The notes under the pieces are model-generated. The model was not told where the DNA came from. It did not search any database and worked only from the letters and a program-made list of their open reading frames with translations. The position numbers and the translations under genes are program-made. A DNA stretch of 64,000 nt from contig NZ_CAJURG010000002.1 in assembly GCF_910588715.1 (NCBI RefSeq), positions 62,001 to 126,000 on the forward strand. Direction: 5' to 3'. This document shows positions 43,559-53,765 of the stretch, one piece after another (the first letter of the stretch is position 1; every line of letters starts with the position of its first letter). Source of the stretch: an uncultured Clostridium sp. GTDB lineage: Bacteria; Bacillota; Clostridia; Clostridiales; Clostridiaceae.

Positions 43559-43926
43559 GTGCGAGTGATACATGCAATCGCTGCTAGCTTTAAAGCTAGG
43601 AGAGGAAAGTCGGAGCTCCATAGGGCAGGGTGCTGGTTAACGGCCAGTCAAGGCGACTTGAAGGATAGTGCAACAGAGATATACCGCCAGAAGTTTTTTA
43701 AACTGAATTCACTTTTGTGACTGGTAAGGGTGGAAAGGCGAGGTAAGAGCTCACCAGCATGGTGGTGACATCATGGCTATGTAAACCCCACCTGGAGCAA
43801 GACCGAGTAATGGCATTATGGGATTGCCCGTCCCGCCATGTGGTGTGTCGCTTGAGCTTATTGGCAACAATAAGCCTAGATAGATGATTGCTTAATACAG
43901 AACTCCGCTTACGGATCATCTCGCAT
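43559..43926 (+). ncRNA. rnpB: RNase P RNA (bacterial class B)
   Basis: The catalytic RNA of RNase P, which trims tRNA 5' leaders. P1 is formed by TGCGAGTGAT at the 5' end and ATCATCTCGCA at the 3' end. The universally conserved core is visible: GAGGAAAGTC near the 5' end, AGGGTGCTGGTTAACGGCC, GTGCAACAGAGA, AAGGGTGGAAAGGCGAGGTA, and near the 3' end TTGGCAACAATAAGCCTAGATAGATGA with ACAGAACTCCGCTTACGGATCA. The order of helices and the length of about 368 nt fit the Bacillus-type class. Ends are taken from P1 pairing. An open frame on the opposite strand (43698-43919) is a shadow. Confidence 0.95.
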
Positions 43927-43930
43927 TATG

Positions 43931-43960
43931 AAAAACACTAGGTTAATGCCTAGTGTTTTT
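43931..43960. terminator. Terminator of rnpB, shared with the histidine kinase
   Basis: Perfect 12-bp stem AAAAACACTAGG / CCTAGTGTTTTT, loop TTAATG, followed by CTTTTTTATT. Confidence 0.92.
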
Positions 43961-43965
43961 CTTTT

Positions 43966-45072
43966 TTATTCTATAATTGGTAGCTTAATTTCAAATATAG
44001 TTTTTTCAGTATCACTATAAGCAAATATACTTCCACTATGTAACTCTATAATGTTTTTAGTAATAGCTAACCCTAATCCTGAGCCACCTATATTACTATT
44101 TCTTGATTTTTCAACTCTATAAAATCTATCAAAAATATGAGGTAAATCAATTGATGGTATTGGGTCTCCATAATTAATTATTTGAACAACAGCCCTGTCT
44201 TCTTCCCTCTTTGTAATTATATCTACAAAATATCCATCACTTCCATACTTAATTGCATTGCTTAATAAATTTTCAAAAGCTCTAACTAACTTTTCACCAT
44301 CTGCATTTATAATTAACTTTTCTTGTGAAAATTTTATTCTAGATTTCATTTTAGAAGTTTTAAATTGATACTCAAAATATGCAATTATCTGCCCTAATAA
44401 ATCAACTAAATTTATTTTACTTTTATTTATGCTTATACTATCATTTTGTAATTTTGTAAGCTCAAATAAATCATTTATAAGTAAGTTTAAGCTTTTAGAT
44501 TTTTCATATGCAATATTTACATAATACCTTAATTCTAATTCATCCTTATATTTATCAGAATCAATAAATTCTAAATATCCTAATATAGAAGTTAAAGGAG
44601 TTCTTAAATCATGTGAAACATTAGTTATTAAGTCATTCTTTGTTTTTTGAGCTCTTCTCTCTTCTATAGTTAAATTTTTAAGTGCAGTAGATAACTTATT
44701 AATATTTTCACTTAGTTCCTTAATTTCACCATCAGCCTTAGGTTTAATAACTCTATCTAAATCACCATTTGCCATAATTTCTGTTTCTTTAATAATTTCA
44801 ACTAATCCATTTTTATCTCTATAAGATAAAATAACATACCAAATAAAAAATAAAGAAAATCCAATTGCTATAAAAATAATATCACCAAACAATGTTCCCT
44901 TTATTTGTCTCCAATAATACCACATCAAATTTATTATCTTTATACTATAATATCTATAGCAATAATCTAATGCAACTTTTATTATAAATAGGCTTATGCC
45001 CATTAAAACTAAAGCTATTATCATTTTTAACATTTCCTTTAAATAATATATAATTAATCTATTATTTTTCAA
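43966..45072 (-). CDS. Sensor histidine kinase (VanS-like)
   Basis: This 368-residue protein has two transmembrane helices (about 14-33 and 57-77) with a short extracellular loop, a HAMP-like segment, and HisKA with phospho-acceptor NVSHDLRTPLTSILGYLEF (His about 151). HATPase_c follows, with the N box (FENLLSNAIKYG), G1 (FDRFYR, then SNIGGSGLGL) and G2 motifs. The TTG start overlaps the response-regulator stop by 11 bp. The tiny sensor loop suggests a membrane or cell-wall signal. The pair controls vanY-like or distant genes by inference. Confidence 0.88.
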   Translation of the reverse strand: MKNNRLIIYYLKEMLKMIIALVLMGISLFIIKVALDYCYRYYSIKIINLMWYYWRQIKGTLFGDIIFIAIGFSLFFIWYVILSYRDKNGLVEIIKETEIMANGDLDRVIKPKADGEIKELSENINKLSTALKNLTIEERRAQKTKNDLITNVSHDLRTPLTSILGYLEFIDSDKYKDELELRYYVNIAYEKSKSLNLLINDLFELTKLQNDSISINKSKINLVDLLGQIIAYFEYQFKTSKMKSRIKFSQEKLIINADGEKLVRAFENLLSNAIKYGSDGYFVDIITKREEDRAVVQIINYGDPIPSIDLPHIFDRFYRVEKSRNSNIGGSGLGLAITKNIIELHSGSIFAYSDTEKTIFEIKLPIIE

Positions 45073-45757
45073 TTTTATATCCTACTCCCCATACTGTATG
45101 AATTATTTTTTCTCCACTTGTATGAGCCTCTAATTTGTCCCGTATTCTACTCATATGAACCATAACAGTATTATTTGATTGAAAATATATTTCTCTCCAA
45201 ACCTTTTTAAATATTTCTTCAGCACTAAAAACTTTACCTCTATTAGTGGCTAAAAGATATAATATATCAAATTCCCTTGCAGTTAAATTAATCTCTTCAT
45301 TATTAACCTTAACTATATGCTTATTTTTATCAATTATAATAGAACCTACATGTATAACATCATCATCTATTTTTTTAAATTGAGAATTTAAAAAATAAGT
45401 TCTTCTAAGTAAGGCTCTTATTCTAACAATAAGTTCTAATGAATTAAATGGCTTACATAAGTAATCATCTGCACCAGTCATAATTCCTTGTATTCTATCT
45501 ATATCTTCAACCTTTGCACTTAACATAAGAATTGGAATATTATATTTTTCTCTAACTCTTCTACATACCTCAAGTCCATATATATCTGGCATCATCACAT
45601 CAAGAACCATTAAATTAATTTCCTCATTATCTATAATTTCTAAGGCCTCCTTACCACATCCAGCCTTAAATACATTAAATCCTTCATTTATAAGGTTTAT
45701 ATTTAATAACTCTCTTATTTCTTTTTCATCATCTACTACTAAAATATTATTATTCAT
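45062..45757 (-). CDS. OmpR-family response regulator (VanR-like)
   Basis: This 231-residue protein has a receiver domain (ILVVDDEKEIRELL; phospho-acceptor Asp in LMVLDVMMPDIYG at about 53; Lys in YLCKPF) and an OmpR-type winged helix (about 130-230: INLTAREFDILYLLATNRGKVFS, VMVHMSRIRDKLE, VWGVGYKIE). The ATG at 45757 follows GGAGGAAAT; the longer frame, starting seven codons earlier, would include that site. It sits between the vanY-like gene and its cognate kinase. Confidence 0.93.
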   Translation of the reverse strand: MNNNILVVDDEKEIRELLNINLINEGFNVFKAGCGKEALEIIDNEEINLMVLDVMMPDIYGLEVCRRVREKYNIPILMLSAKVEDIDRIQGIMTGADDYLCKPFNSLELIVRIRALLRRTYFLNSQFKKIDDDVIHVGSIIIDKNKHIVKVNNEEINLTAREFDILYLLATNRGKVFSAEEIFKKVWREIYFQSNNTVMVHMSRIRDKLEAHTSGEKIIHTVWGVGYKIEK

Positions 45758-45811
45758 ATTTCCTCCGTAAATTTTCACTTTAATTTAAATTTCATTTTAA
45801 ATTCTTCCATA

Positions 45812-46477
45812 TTATTTACCTAAATATTCTTCTAATGTGATATTATTCTCATAAATATACCTTGAAACTTCTTCTCCAACATATCTTATATGCCATGGTT
45901 CATAAGCTACCCCTGTTATACTTTCTTTTCCCTCTGGGTACCTAATAATAAACCCATATTTGTAACAATTATTTTCTAGCCATTCTGCTTCATTTGTTCC
46001 CTTTACAAAATATCTATATTCATTTGTAAGATCAATAGCTAAACCTGTTTGATGCTCACTAAATCCTGCCTTAGCAACATATTTATCTGCCATTTGTTTA
46101 CCGTCAGATAAAACTCTCATATTATAAAGTTCCTTTTGTGTATCATAAGATCTATATCCCGAATTACCTAACAATATTATCCCATCATTTTTTGCTGCCC
46201 TCACTAAATTTTCTAATGGTTCTTTAATAATTCCATCTACCAGTCTTTCTTCATCTGTAGATTCATCTGCAAAAATTATATTTGGCTTTTGTAAATTACT
46301 AGGTTTATAATCTTCTCCTAATTCATAATTTTTACTCACTATAACTCTTGAAAAATCACTATTAATATTTTTTATACTTACTGCTTCACTCTTGTTATAA
46401 TTTTTTAAATACCATATTACAGCAATTAATATCATGCTAATTAATAAATTTCTTTTAAATCTACTCTTTCTTTTCAT
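45812..46477 (-). CDS. vanY: D-alanyl-D-alanine carboxypeptidase (VanY-like, M15B)
   Basis: This 221-residue protein has one N-terminal transmembrane anchor (about 10-24) and an extracellular M15 peptidase domain with the zinc motif SEHQTGLAIDL (His and Asp) and the third ligand in YEPWHIRYVG. It removes the terminal D-Ala of peptidoglycan stem peptides. It lies upstream of the VanR/VanS-like pair on the same strand, as in vanY-containing clusters, but no vanH, vanX, vanG or other ligase is present. ATG follows AGGAGATG. Confidence 0.88.
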   Translation of the reverse strand: MKRKSRFKRNLLISMILIAVIWYLKNYNKSEAVSIKNINSDFSRVIVSKNYELGEDYKPSNLQKPNIIFADESTDEERLVDGIIKEPLENLVRAAKNDGIILLGNSGYRSYDTQKELYNMRVLSDGKQMADKYVAKAGFSEHQTGLAIDLTNEYRYFVKGTNEAEWLENNCYKYGFIIRYPEGKESITGVAYEPWHIRYVGEEVSRYIYENNITLEEYLGK

Positions 46478-46594
46478 TTTTGCATCTCCTATAATAAAAA
46501 CTTTAATTTTATTATAGGATTTATATTTTAAATACCATTTAAGAAAATCTTACAAAATCTTAAGTTTAAATAAATTATAATTTTAATAATAAAA

Positions 46595-46632
46595 AAAGTA
46601 TAAGCATTACCGTTAAGTAATCCTTATACTTT
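46595..46632 (-). terminator. Terminator of the trmK-nif3 unit
   Basis: AAAGTATAAG pairs with CTTATACTTT, and inside it ATTAC pairs with GTAAT around CGTTAA; seven T follow on the minus strand. Confidence 0.85.
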
Positions 46633-46636
46633 ATAC

Positions 46637-47422
46637 TTAATAAAAAATAAATGGATCTTCTTCAACATTTGAAGTTATAAATTCAACATCTATAAATTTT
46701 TCTTTTAATTTTTTCATTACATTAAAGAAAATCAGTTGTTCTGATCCAAAATGTCCAACATCTAAAATATTTATTCCCATTTCTTTATAATCAGAAGCAA
46801 AATGATAAGTTGTATCTCCAGTAATTACAGTATCAACACCTAGTCTCACTGCCTTACCTATAAAATCTTGACCACTTCCATTTATTATTGCAATTTTAGA
46901 AACACTGTCATTTCCTTTAACAACCCTTAAATTATTAATTTTTAAATCATTTTTAACTTTTTTAATTAACTCTTCTAAATTAATTGTATTTTGTAACTCT
47001 ACTATTCTTCCAAGTCCAGCACTTTCTTCTCTCTTATTTTTTTCCAATATCTTAGAGTTTTCAAATCCTAATATAGATACTATAGTGTGATTTAATCCCT
47101 CTTCTACTGAATCTAAATTAGTATGACTTGAATAAAGAGAAATATCATTTTTTATAAGTTCTATAATTTTCTTACCTTGTAATGTATCTGTAGTAATATT
47201 ATTAGGTTTTCTAAATATAAGAGGATGATGCGTTATTATTAAATCAATATTTTTTTCTTTAGCTTCCTCAATAACCTTAAGTGTACAATCTAAAGCCAAT
47301 AACACCCTTTTAACACACTTATCTCTGTCTCCAACCATTAAACCTACATTATCAAAGTCTTCCTTTAAATAAGGTGGAGCTATTTTTTCCATTACCTTAA
47401 TTATATCATTTACCTTTTTCAT
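46637..47422 (-). CDS. Nif3-like dinuclear metal center protein (YqfO)
   Basis: This 261-residue hexameric toroid protein of the Nif3/YbgI family carries the metal-binding ITHHPLIF (His-His, about 58-65), TNLDSVEEGLN and, near the C-terminus, DVGHFGSEQ. It lies 9 bp after trmK, an arrangement conserved in clostridia and bacilli. Proposed roles include GTP cyclohydrolase-like or stress functions; the true role remains unsettled. Confidence 0.92.
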   Translation of the reverse strand: MKKVNDIIKVMEKIAPPYLKEDFDNVGLMVGDRDKCVKRVLLALDCTLKVIEEAKEKNIDLIITHHPLIFRKPNNITTDTLQGKKIIELIKNDISLYSSHTNLDSVEEGLNHTIVSILGFENSKILEKNKREESAGLGRIVELQNTINLEELIKKVKNDLKINNLRVVKGNDSVSKIAIINGSGQDFIGKAVRLGVDTVITGDTTYHFASDYKEMGINILDVGHFGSEQLIFFNVMKKLKEKFIDVEFITSNVEEDPFIFY

Positions 47423-47431
47423 AAATTCACC

Positions 47432-48124
47432 TTATATATAATTTAACATAGAAGTAATAATATTTATTTTTTCTTTTATTTCTTCTCTTCTTTTATTTGC
47501 AGCAACAGTAGCTTCTGTTATAAATCCTAATATTCTATTATATTCATCTAATTTAAATTGTAAATAATCCTTCATTAATGGATTTTTACTTTTTAATAAT
47601 ACAGGACTTATTTCATAATATATACTATCTAATTCAGTTACATTTCCTTCTGCACTTCTTACCTTAAATAATTCATAATATATACCTTCATCAAAACATA
47701 AATCTTCTTTTATAATCTCATAATTATGTGTATATAAATATTCCCTTAATACTTCTGGATTTTGAGCTGGAACTAAAATTAAATAATCTACTGATTTTAT
47801 CTTGTCTATATCAGCTTCTAATATATCTCTTATTAAGTTTCCTCCCATACCAGCTATTACAACTTCATTTGCTTCATTTATATTAAGTGGTTCAAAGCCT
47901 CCACCTAATCTAAATTCAAGTTCATCTCCAAGTCCTTCTAAGATAGCATTTAATCTTGCTTTATCTAATGGGTCTTTATTAATATCACAGGCAATTGCCT
48001 TTGTACAAAGTTCTCTTTCTAATGCTATTAAAGGCACATAGCCATGATCAGTACCTATGTCTGCAAGGGTATTTACCTTTTCTAAATTTTCGATTATAAA
48101 TTCAATTCTTTTACTAACATCCAT
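47432..48124 (-). CDS. trmK: tRNA (adenine(22)-N(1))-methyltransferase
   Basis: The 230-residue SAM-dependent enzyme starts with KRIEFIIENLEKVNTLADIGTDHGYVP (motif I around DIGTDHG) and continues with ACDINKDPLDKA (motif II), VVIAGMGGNLIRDIL and LVPAQNPEVLREYL. A helical coiled C-terminal region follows from about 185. It methylates A22 of tRNA in Gram-positive bacteria. It lies downstream of rpoD and upstream of nif3, as in related genomes. Confidence 0.93.
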   Translation of the reverse strand: MDVSKRIEFIIENLEKVNTLADIGTDHGYVPLIALERELCTKAIACDINKDPLDKARLNAILEGLGDELEFRLGGGFEPLNINEANEVVIAGMGGNLIRDILEADIDKIKSVDYLILVPAQNPEVLREYLYTHNYEIIKEDLCFDEGIYYELFKVRSAEGNVTELDSIYYEISPVLLKSKNPLMKDYLQFKLDEYNRILGFITEATVAANKRREEIKEKINIITSMLNYI

Positions 48125-48269
48125 TTTTAATACCTCTAATATTATAATTATTTAATCTTTGGTTATTATTTTAAAACAACAATATATAAATATTATTTTA
48201 AAGTATTTATATATCTATTTTTAAATTATGTTAAATCTCTAAAATTTATTTAATTAATAATATAATATG

Positions 48270-48300
48270 AAAATTAGCACCAACTTATGGTGCTAATTTT
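48270..48300 (-). terminator. Terminator after rpoD
   Basis: Perfect 13-bp stem AAAATTAGCACCA / TGGTGCTAATTTT, loop ACTTA, directly after the rpoD stop codon. Confidence 0.9.
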
Positions 48301-48301
48301 A

Positions 48302-49408
48302 CTAATCTAAGTAATCTTTTAGTTTCTTACTTCTAGATGGGTGTCTAAGTTTTCTTAATGCCTTAGCTTCAATTTGTCTTATTCTCTCTCTTGTTACATT
48401 AAATTCTTTTCCAACTTCTTCAAGAGTTCTAGCTCTTCCATCATCTAAACCAAATCTTAATCTTAATACCTTTTCTTCTCTTGGAGTAAGAGTATCCAAT
48501 ACATTTATTAATTGTTCTTTTAACATTGTAAATGCAGCTGCTTCAGCTGGTGCAGGGGCATCATCATCTGGAATAAAATCTCCTAAATGAGAATCTTCCT
48601 CTTCACCTATAGGTGTTTCTAATGAAACAGGCTCTTGTGCTATTTTTTGAATTTCTCTAACCTTTTCCACTGGTAAATCCATAACCTTAGAAATTTCTTC
48701 TGGGAATGGATCTCTTCCTAGTTCTTGTAATAATTGTCTTTGAACTCTTATTAATTTATTAATTGTTTCTACCATGTGAACTGGTATTCTAATAGTTCTA
48801 GCCTGATCAGCTATGGCTCTTGTAATCGCTTGTCTTATCCACCATGTAGCATAAGTTGAAAATTTAAATCCTTTTCTAAAATCAAATTTTTCAACTGCTT
48901 TTATTAATCCAAGATTTCCTTCTTGAATTAAATCTAAGAATAACATTCCTCTACCAACATATCTTTTTGCTATACTTACAACAAGTCTAAGATTGGCTTC
49001 AGCAAGTTTCTTTTTAGCATATTGACTTCCTTCTTCAATCTTTTTAGCAAGTTCCATTTCTTCTTCTGAAGATAATAGAGGGACCTTTCCTATTTCTTTT
49101 AAGTACATTCTTACAGGGTCATCAATTGCAATTCCTTCTGGTACTGATAAATCTATTTCCTCTTCAACAATATCAATCTCATTAGCTGCACCTTGAACTT
49201 CTATACCCATTGATTCTAAAACTTCATATATTTTTTCAATTTGTTCTGGACTTAGTTCTATATTTTCAACCTCATCCAAAATTTCTTGATATGTTAATAC
49301 CCCATTTTTCTTACCCTTATCAAGTAAGTTTTTAACAATATTCATTTTATTATTTCTATCTTGGCTATCCTTAGACTTATTCTTATTTACTTTAGTTTTT
49401 TCTTCCAC
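48302..49408 (-). CDS. rpoD: RNA polymerase primary sigma factor
   Basis: This 368-residue sigma-70 factor has region 1.2 ([17 protein letters not shown]), region 2 with the -10-binding helix ([20 protein letters not shown], then [13 protein letters not shown]), region 3 ([13 protein letters not shown]) and region 4 with the -35-reading HTH ([20 protein letters not shown]). It lies 32 bp downstream of dnaG, the classic macromolecular synthesis order. The start is GTG after AAAGGAGGT. Confidence 0.97.
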   Translation of the reverse strand: MEEKTKVNKNKSKDSQDRNNKMNIVKNLLDKGKKNGVLTYQEILDEVENIELSPEQIEKIYEVLESMGIEVQGAANEIDIVEEEIDLSVPEGIAIDDPVRMYLKEIGKVPLLSSEEEMELAKKIEEGSQYAKKKLAEANLRLVVSIAKRYVGRGMLFLDLIQEGNLGLIKAVEKFDFRKGFKFSTYATWWIRQAITRAIADQARTIRIPVHMVETINKLIRVQRQLLQELGRDPFPEEISKVMDLPVEKVREIQKIAQEPVSLETPIGEEEDSHLGDFIPDDDAPAPAEAAAFTMLKEQLINVLDTLTPREEKVLRLRFGLDDGRARTLEEVGKEFNVTRERIRQIEAKALRKLRHPSRSKKLKDYLD

Positions 49409-49440
49409 TAGCTGACTACCTCCTTTCGTTATATGACCAA

Positions 49441-51225
49441 CTACAATACTCTCTTAATTTCTTTCAACTTTTTAGTAAGACTTGAAAGTTCTATTGCAAG
49501 ATTTATTGATTCTTCAATTTTACCTTGATTTTCAAGTATTTTTACTTCTTTTTTGAGTTGATTTATTCTTTGCTTTAATTTATAGGAATGTATTTCATTA
49601 ATAAAATCATTAATTTGAAATTTAATGTCCTCTGCAAAGAATATATTCTCTTCTCTAATTTTTACTAATTCCCCAATAGATTTTGTATTATTTAGCTTAG
49701 ATTCAATAAAGGAATCTATATTATTTATATTTTTCCCTTTAGCTAACATAATAATAGTGAAAATTTCTTTATGTTCTAGCAAAATAAAGTCGTTTTCTAA
49801 TATTCTTTCCTCTATATACTGTAGATACTCTTTATTTTCTAACATAATTTTCAAAATTGCCCTTTCAGCCTTTAAAAATCCAGGTTCTACATATAATTTT
49901 GACCCATATTCTTCCTTATTATTCCTAAAATTATTTTCTCCACTAACTTTAATCTTACTTTTGAGAATATCATATAAAGTTTGTTCCTTTATACCAGTAT
50001 TTTCTGATGCCTTTTTAATATAAACATCCTTTTCCACAGGATCTAAATCTGAAATTATATCCATAATTCTTTTTGCATATAATATTAAAGATTGGCTATT
50101 TTTAAAATCAATTCCCTCTTCAGCTTTTTTCATTCTATAATCAATTAAAGGTTCTGCCGAATTAATTAACTTTAAAAAAGCTTCTCTTCCATTACTACGC
50201 ACATATTCATCTGGATCCTTTCCTTGTGGAATATTTAACACTCTAACATCAAATCCAGCAGTTCTTAATATCTCTAGCCCTCTTAAGGTTGCCATTTGTC
50301 CTGCCATATCTGCATCATAAGAAATTATAACCTTATCTGCATATCTTTTTAAAAGCCTAGCTTGATTAATAGTAAGTGCAGTTCCTAATGAAGCAACTAC
50401 ATTAGTAATGCCATATTGATGTAAAGATATTAAATCCATATATCCTTCAACAATTATAAAATACCTTTCATTTAAATTATGTTTTAAAGCAAAATTTAAG
50501 CCATATAAATTGGTTCCCTTTTGGAAAACTAAAGTTTCTGGAGAATTTAAATACTTAGGCTTTGAATCGTCAAGTACTCTTCCACCAAATCCAATTACTC
50601 TTCCTTGATAATCAAAAACAGGAAACATGACTCTATTTCTAAACCTATCATATTTTGTTCCCTTTTCCTTATTTACAGAAATAAGTCCAGCCTCTTCTAA
50701 TAAAATATCATTAACACCTTTTCTCCTTAAATAAAACATCAGGCTATTCCAACTATCATTTGCAAATCCTAATCCAAACTTTTTAATTGTTTGCTCTTTA
50801 ATTCCTCTATTTAAAAAATACTCTTTTGCACTTTGATTATTTATAAGATTAGAAAAGAAAAACTTTGCTGCTTCTACGTTTACTCTATACAACAAGTCTT
50901 TCTTTTTTGCTGTTTTACTTTTTTCTCCATTATTACTTTCCAAAGGAATATTTGCCCTATTGGCTAAATATTTTACTGCTTCAACAAAAGGTAAATTTTT
51001 TTCTTTCATCACAAATGAAATAACATTTCCAGCTTCTCCACATCCAAAACATTTATATATTTGTTTTTCTTGTGATACTGAAAAAGATGGTGTTTTTTCA
51101 TTATGAAAAGGACATAGCCCTGTAAAGTTTCGCCCTGACTTTTTTAGTCTAACCCTTTCTGAAATTACATCCACAATATCATTTTGTGATTTTATTTTTT
51201 CTAAAATCTCTTCAGAAATCTGCAA
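49441..51225 (-). CDS. dnaG: DNA primase
   Basis: The 594-residue primase has an N-terminal zinc ribbon ([13 protein letters not shown] with [10 protein letters not shown] pattern, about 38-66), a catalytic core with the RNA polymerase/TOPRIM segment ([17 protein letters not shown] at about 256-272, [15 protein letters not shown] at about 303) and a C-terminal helicase-binding region. It makes RNA primers for replication. The start is TTG after AAGGAGGGG. In operon with rpoD. Confidence 0.96.
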   Translation of the reverse strand: MQISEEILEKIKSQNDIVDVISERVRLKKSGRNFTGLCPFHNEKTPSFSVSQEKQIYKCFGCGEAGNVISFVMKEKNLPFVEAVKYLANRANIPLESNNGEKSKTAKKKDLLYRVNVEAAKFFFSNLINNQSAKEYFLNRGIKEQTIKKFGLGFANDSWNSLMFYLRRKGVNDILLEEAGLISVNKEKGTKYDRFRNRVMFPVFDYQGRVIGFGGRVLDDSKPKYLNSPETLVFQKGTNLYGLNFALKHNLNERYFIIVEGYMDLISLHQYGITNVVASLGTALTINQARLLKRYADKVIISYDADMAGQMATLRGLEILRTAGFDVRVLNIPQGKDPDEYVRSNGREAFLKLINSAEPLIDYRMKKAEEGIDFKNSQSLILYAKRIMDIISDLDPVEKDVYIKKASENTGIKEQTLYDILKSKIKVSGENNFRNNKEEYGSKLYVEPGFLKAERAILKIMLENKEYLQYIEERILENDFILLEHKEIFTIIMLAKGKNINNIDSFIESKLNNTKSIGELVKIREENIFFAEDIKFQINDFINEIHSYKLKQRINQLKKEVKILENQGKIEESINLAIELSSLTKKLKEIKRVL

Positions 51226-51450
51226 GGAGACCCCTCCTTACTATAATAATATTTATCCACTCCATATAATTCGACATATTATTATAAATTCCTTCTTTCT
51301 TTTTTAATTAAATTTATTTAACATGTCATTATTATTAGATTTCTATTTTAATTCTACCCTAATATTACTTATTCTATTTTAAATATTAAATTCCTTTTTA
51401 TTCTACAAAATTTATTGTTCCCAATTTTTTTGTATTATACATCTTTTTTA

Positions 51451-52479
51451 CTAATAAATTACAAACTTTGGTATATATATTTTGTTAAAAATTGAAATAC
51501 AATAATCATCTGTCATACCAGCAATATAATCTGCAACTCCTCTTTTTATTCCCTCTTCCTTTGCTATATTTTTATACAAGCTCGGTAATTCCTCATAATT
51601 TTTATAATAATAATCTATTACATTAGTTAAAATAAATTTTGCTTTATCCCGTTCCTCTTTTAAAACATTTCCTAAATATATATTAGAAAACATATATTTT
51701 CTTAGTTCTATCATAGCTTCCCTAACTTCATCACTTTGTTTTATATCATATATTCCATTTTTTAAATTTTTTTGCGTTTCATTTACCATATCCGTCACTA
51801 AAGTTTGGATTCTTTCAGAATGGCTATTTCCTAAAACATTAATAGCCTCTTTAGGTAAACAGTCTTCCCTTAAAAGACCTGCTCTAATCGAATCATCAAT
51901 ATCATGATTTAAATATGCTATTTTATCACTATACTTAACTGTCCTACCTTCTAATGTTTTTGAAGTATTTTCCTTGCCTCCAAGTCCACTATGATTTAAT
52001 ATTCCATCAATAACTTCCCTTGTTAAATTTAACCCCTCCCCATTTTTTTCTAACTTTTCAACAACTCTTACACTTTGCTCATTATGCCTAAAGCCATTAT
52101 CTAAAAAGCTATTAAGCACCTCTTCTCCATTATGTGCAAATGCAACATGACCTAAATCATGTCCTAAAGCTATTGCTTCTATTAATGTTTCATTCAAGCC
52201 TATTCCAGCTCCGATAGTTCTTGCTATTTGCGATACTTCTAAGGTATGAGTGAGTCTAGTTCTATAATGATCTCTAAATGTTCGTATGTATACTTGAGTT
52301 TTATGTTTTAGTCTTCTAAAAGACTTACAATGAATTATTCTATCCCTATCTACCATAAAACAAGTTCTAATATTATCCTCTTCTTCAAATTTCAATCTAC
52401 CATCACTTTTATTACTATGAATAGCTTCTTTAATTAATGTCAAGCCCTCATTTTTTTCTATTCTTTCCCTTATATTCAC
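51451..52479 (-). CDS. dgt: Deoxyguanosinetriphosphate triphosphohydrolase
   Basis: The 342-residue HD-domain enzyme carries the metal motif [14 protein letters not shown] (first His), [16 protein letters not shown] (HD) and a later [14 protein letters not shown] (Asp). [11 protein letters not shown] near the N-terminus is characteristic of dNTPases. It hydrolyses dGTP or other dNTPs to nucleoside and tripolyphosphate. It lies upstream of dnaG on the same strand, as commonly seen in clostridia. GTG start after AGGAGGTGAG. Confidence 0.92.
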   Translation of the reverse strand: MNIRERIEKNEGLTLIKEAIHSNKSDGRLKFEEEDNIRTCFMVDRDRIIHCKSFRRLKHKTQVYIRTFRDHYRTRLTHTLEVSQIARTIGAGIGLNETLIEAIALGHDLGHVAFAHNGEEVLNSFLDNGFRHNEQSVRVVEKLEKNGEGLNLTREVIDGILNHSGLGGKENTSKTLEGRTVKYSDKIAYLNHDIDDSIRAGLLREDCLPKEAINVLGNSHSERIQTLVTDMVNETQKNLKNGIYDIKQSDEVREAMIELRKYMFSNIYLGNVLKEERDKAKFILTNVIDYYYKNYEELPSLYKNIAKEEGIKRGVADYIAGMTDDYCISIFNKIYIPKFVIY

Positions 52480-52640
52480 TTAACTCACCTCCTAATAACA
52501 TATTCTATATTTTTCTCAAAAACTCTCTATTTTATATCATAATAATAAATTATTATATAGTAATTCATTTCTATGATATGTATATTTATAAATTTTTCAT
52601 AATATTATTATAATAAGAAATTTATACAAGGAGTTTTGCA

Positions 52641-53687
52641 ATGAGTAACGATAATAATGTTATAGATATTGATAATATAAAAAAATATATCTTACCTAAA
52701 TTTTTTTTAAAAGATGCCTCTATTACTATGGTTAAATTTAAAGACACTGATAAGCAAAGAGCTGTTTTTAAAGTAACTTCTAAAAATAAAAATTACTGTT
52801 TAAAAAAAGTTTATTATGATGAAGGAAATTTACTCTTTGTTTACTCCGCAATGGAATGGCTATACAGGAACAATGTGATGGTTCCTAAACTATTGCCTTC
52901 TACAGATAATAATAGATTTATATATTATGAAGATATGCTTTTTATTTTAACTCCATGGGTAGAGGGTGAAAAATGTAATTTTGATAGCCTTAATGATATA
53001 AGACTTTCAATTAAAACTCTAGCTAAATTACATAAATGCTCTAAAAACTTTAAACCAATTCTAGGGAGTGCCAATAGAGTTGGATTAGAAGATTATTATT
53101 TATCTACAAGCAAACATTTTAATGATATTATTCAAACTGCCAACTTGGCTTTAACATACAAAGATAAATTTTCAAAACTTTATCTAAATAATTTAGATAA
53201 TAATTTATCATTAGCAAAACTTTCGCTTGAAATATCTACTTCAATAGATACTTCTAATTTAAATGTATCATTATGCCATGGTGACTATGTAAATAAAAAT
53301 ATATTAATAAATAATAAAGATGTATGGATAATAGATTTTGATAAATGTAAAATAGATTATTGTGCCCACGACTTAGCTTATTTTTTAAGAAGGCTTTTAA
53401 AAAGAGAAACAACAAATTGGAATCCTGCTTTAACTGTAGATATAATTAATACTTATTTAAAAATTAATACTTTAAGCGATTCCGATTTGAAATATATTTT
53501 AGCTTATTTAGCTTTTCCTCAAAAGTTTTGGAAAATATCTAGGGATTATTATAAAAATGTAAATAAATGCAATAAAAATTCATTCATTACAATATTCACT
53601 AAAGGTTTAGATAGATCTAAAAATCAACTCGATTATATCAATACTATGATCGATATATTTAAAAGTTATTATAACGTTAAATTTTAA
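52641..53687 (+). CDS. CotS/YsxE-family kinase-like spore coat protein
   Basis: This 348-residue protein of the aminoglycoside-phosphotransferase/CotS fold has an ATP-lobe lysine in YCLKKVYY (about 52), and a catalytic loop LCHGDYVNKNIL (HGDxxxxN, about 212-223) with the following metal Asp in VWIIDFDKC (about 231). The C-lobe ends with FPQKFWKISRDYY, typical of CotS proteins. It is likely a spore-coat-associated protein. ATG follows CAAGGAG. It is convergent with ppdK. Confidence 0.85.
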   Translation: MSNDNNVIDIDNIKKYILPKFFLKDASITMVKFKDTDKQRAVFKVTSKNKNYCLKKVYYDEGNLLFVYSAMEWLYRNNVMVPKLLPSTDNNRFIYYEDMLFILTPWVEGEKCNFDSLNDIRLSIKTLAKLHKCSKNFKPILGSANRVGLEDYYLSTSKHFNDIIQTANLALTYKDKFSKLYLNNLDNNLSLAKLSLEISTSIDTSNLNVSLCHGDYVNKNILINNKDVWIIDFDKCKIDYCAHDLAYFLRRLLKRETTNWNPALTVDIINTYLKINTLSDSDLKYILAYLAFPQKFWKISRDYYKNVNKCNKNSFITIFTKGLDRSKNQLDYINTMIDIFKSYYNVKF

Positions 53688-53733
53688 AGGAAATTATTTA
53701 TATTATTCTTATAAAAGTTTATATATTTTAAAT

Positions 53734-53764
53734 AAAAAAGGAACGCTTTCGCGCTCCCTTTTTT
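53734..53764. terminator. Bidirectional terminator, cotS-like and ppdK
   Basis: AAAAAAGG..CGC / GCG..CCTTTTTT stem with a TTTC loop and minor mismatches; it abuts the ppdK stop codon. Confidence 0.85.
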
Positions 53765-53765
53765 A

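Noticed and set aside
43698..43919. 73-codon open frame on the minus strand
   Set aside because: It lies entirely within rnpB, whose conserved core and P1 pairing explain the sequence.
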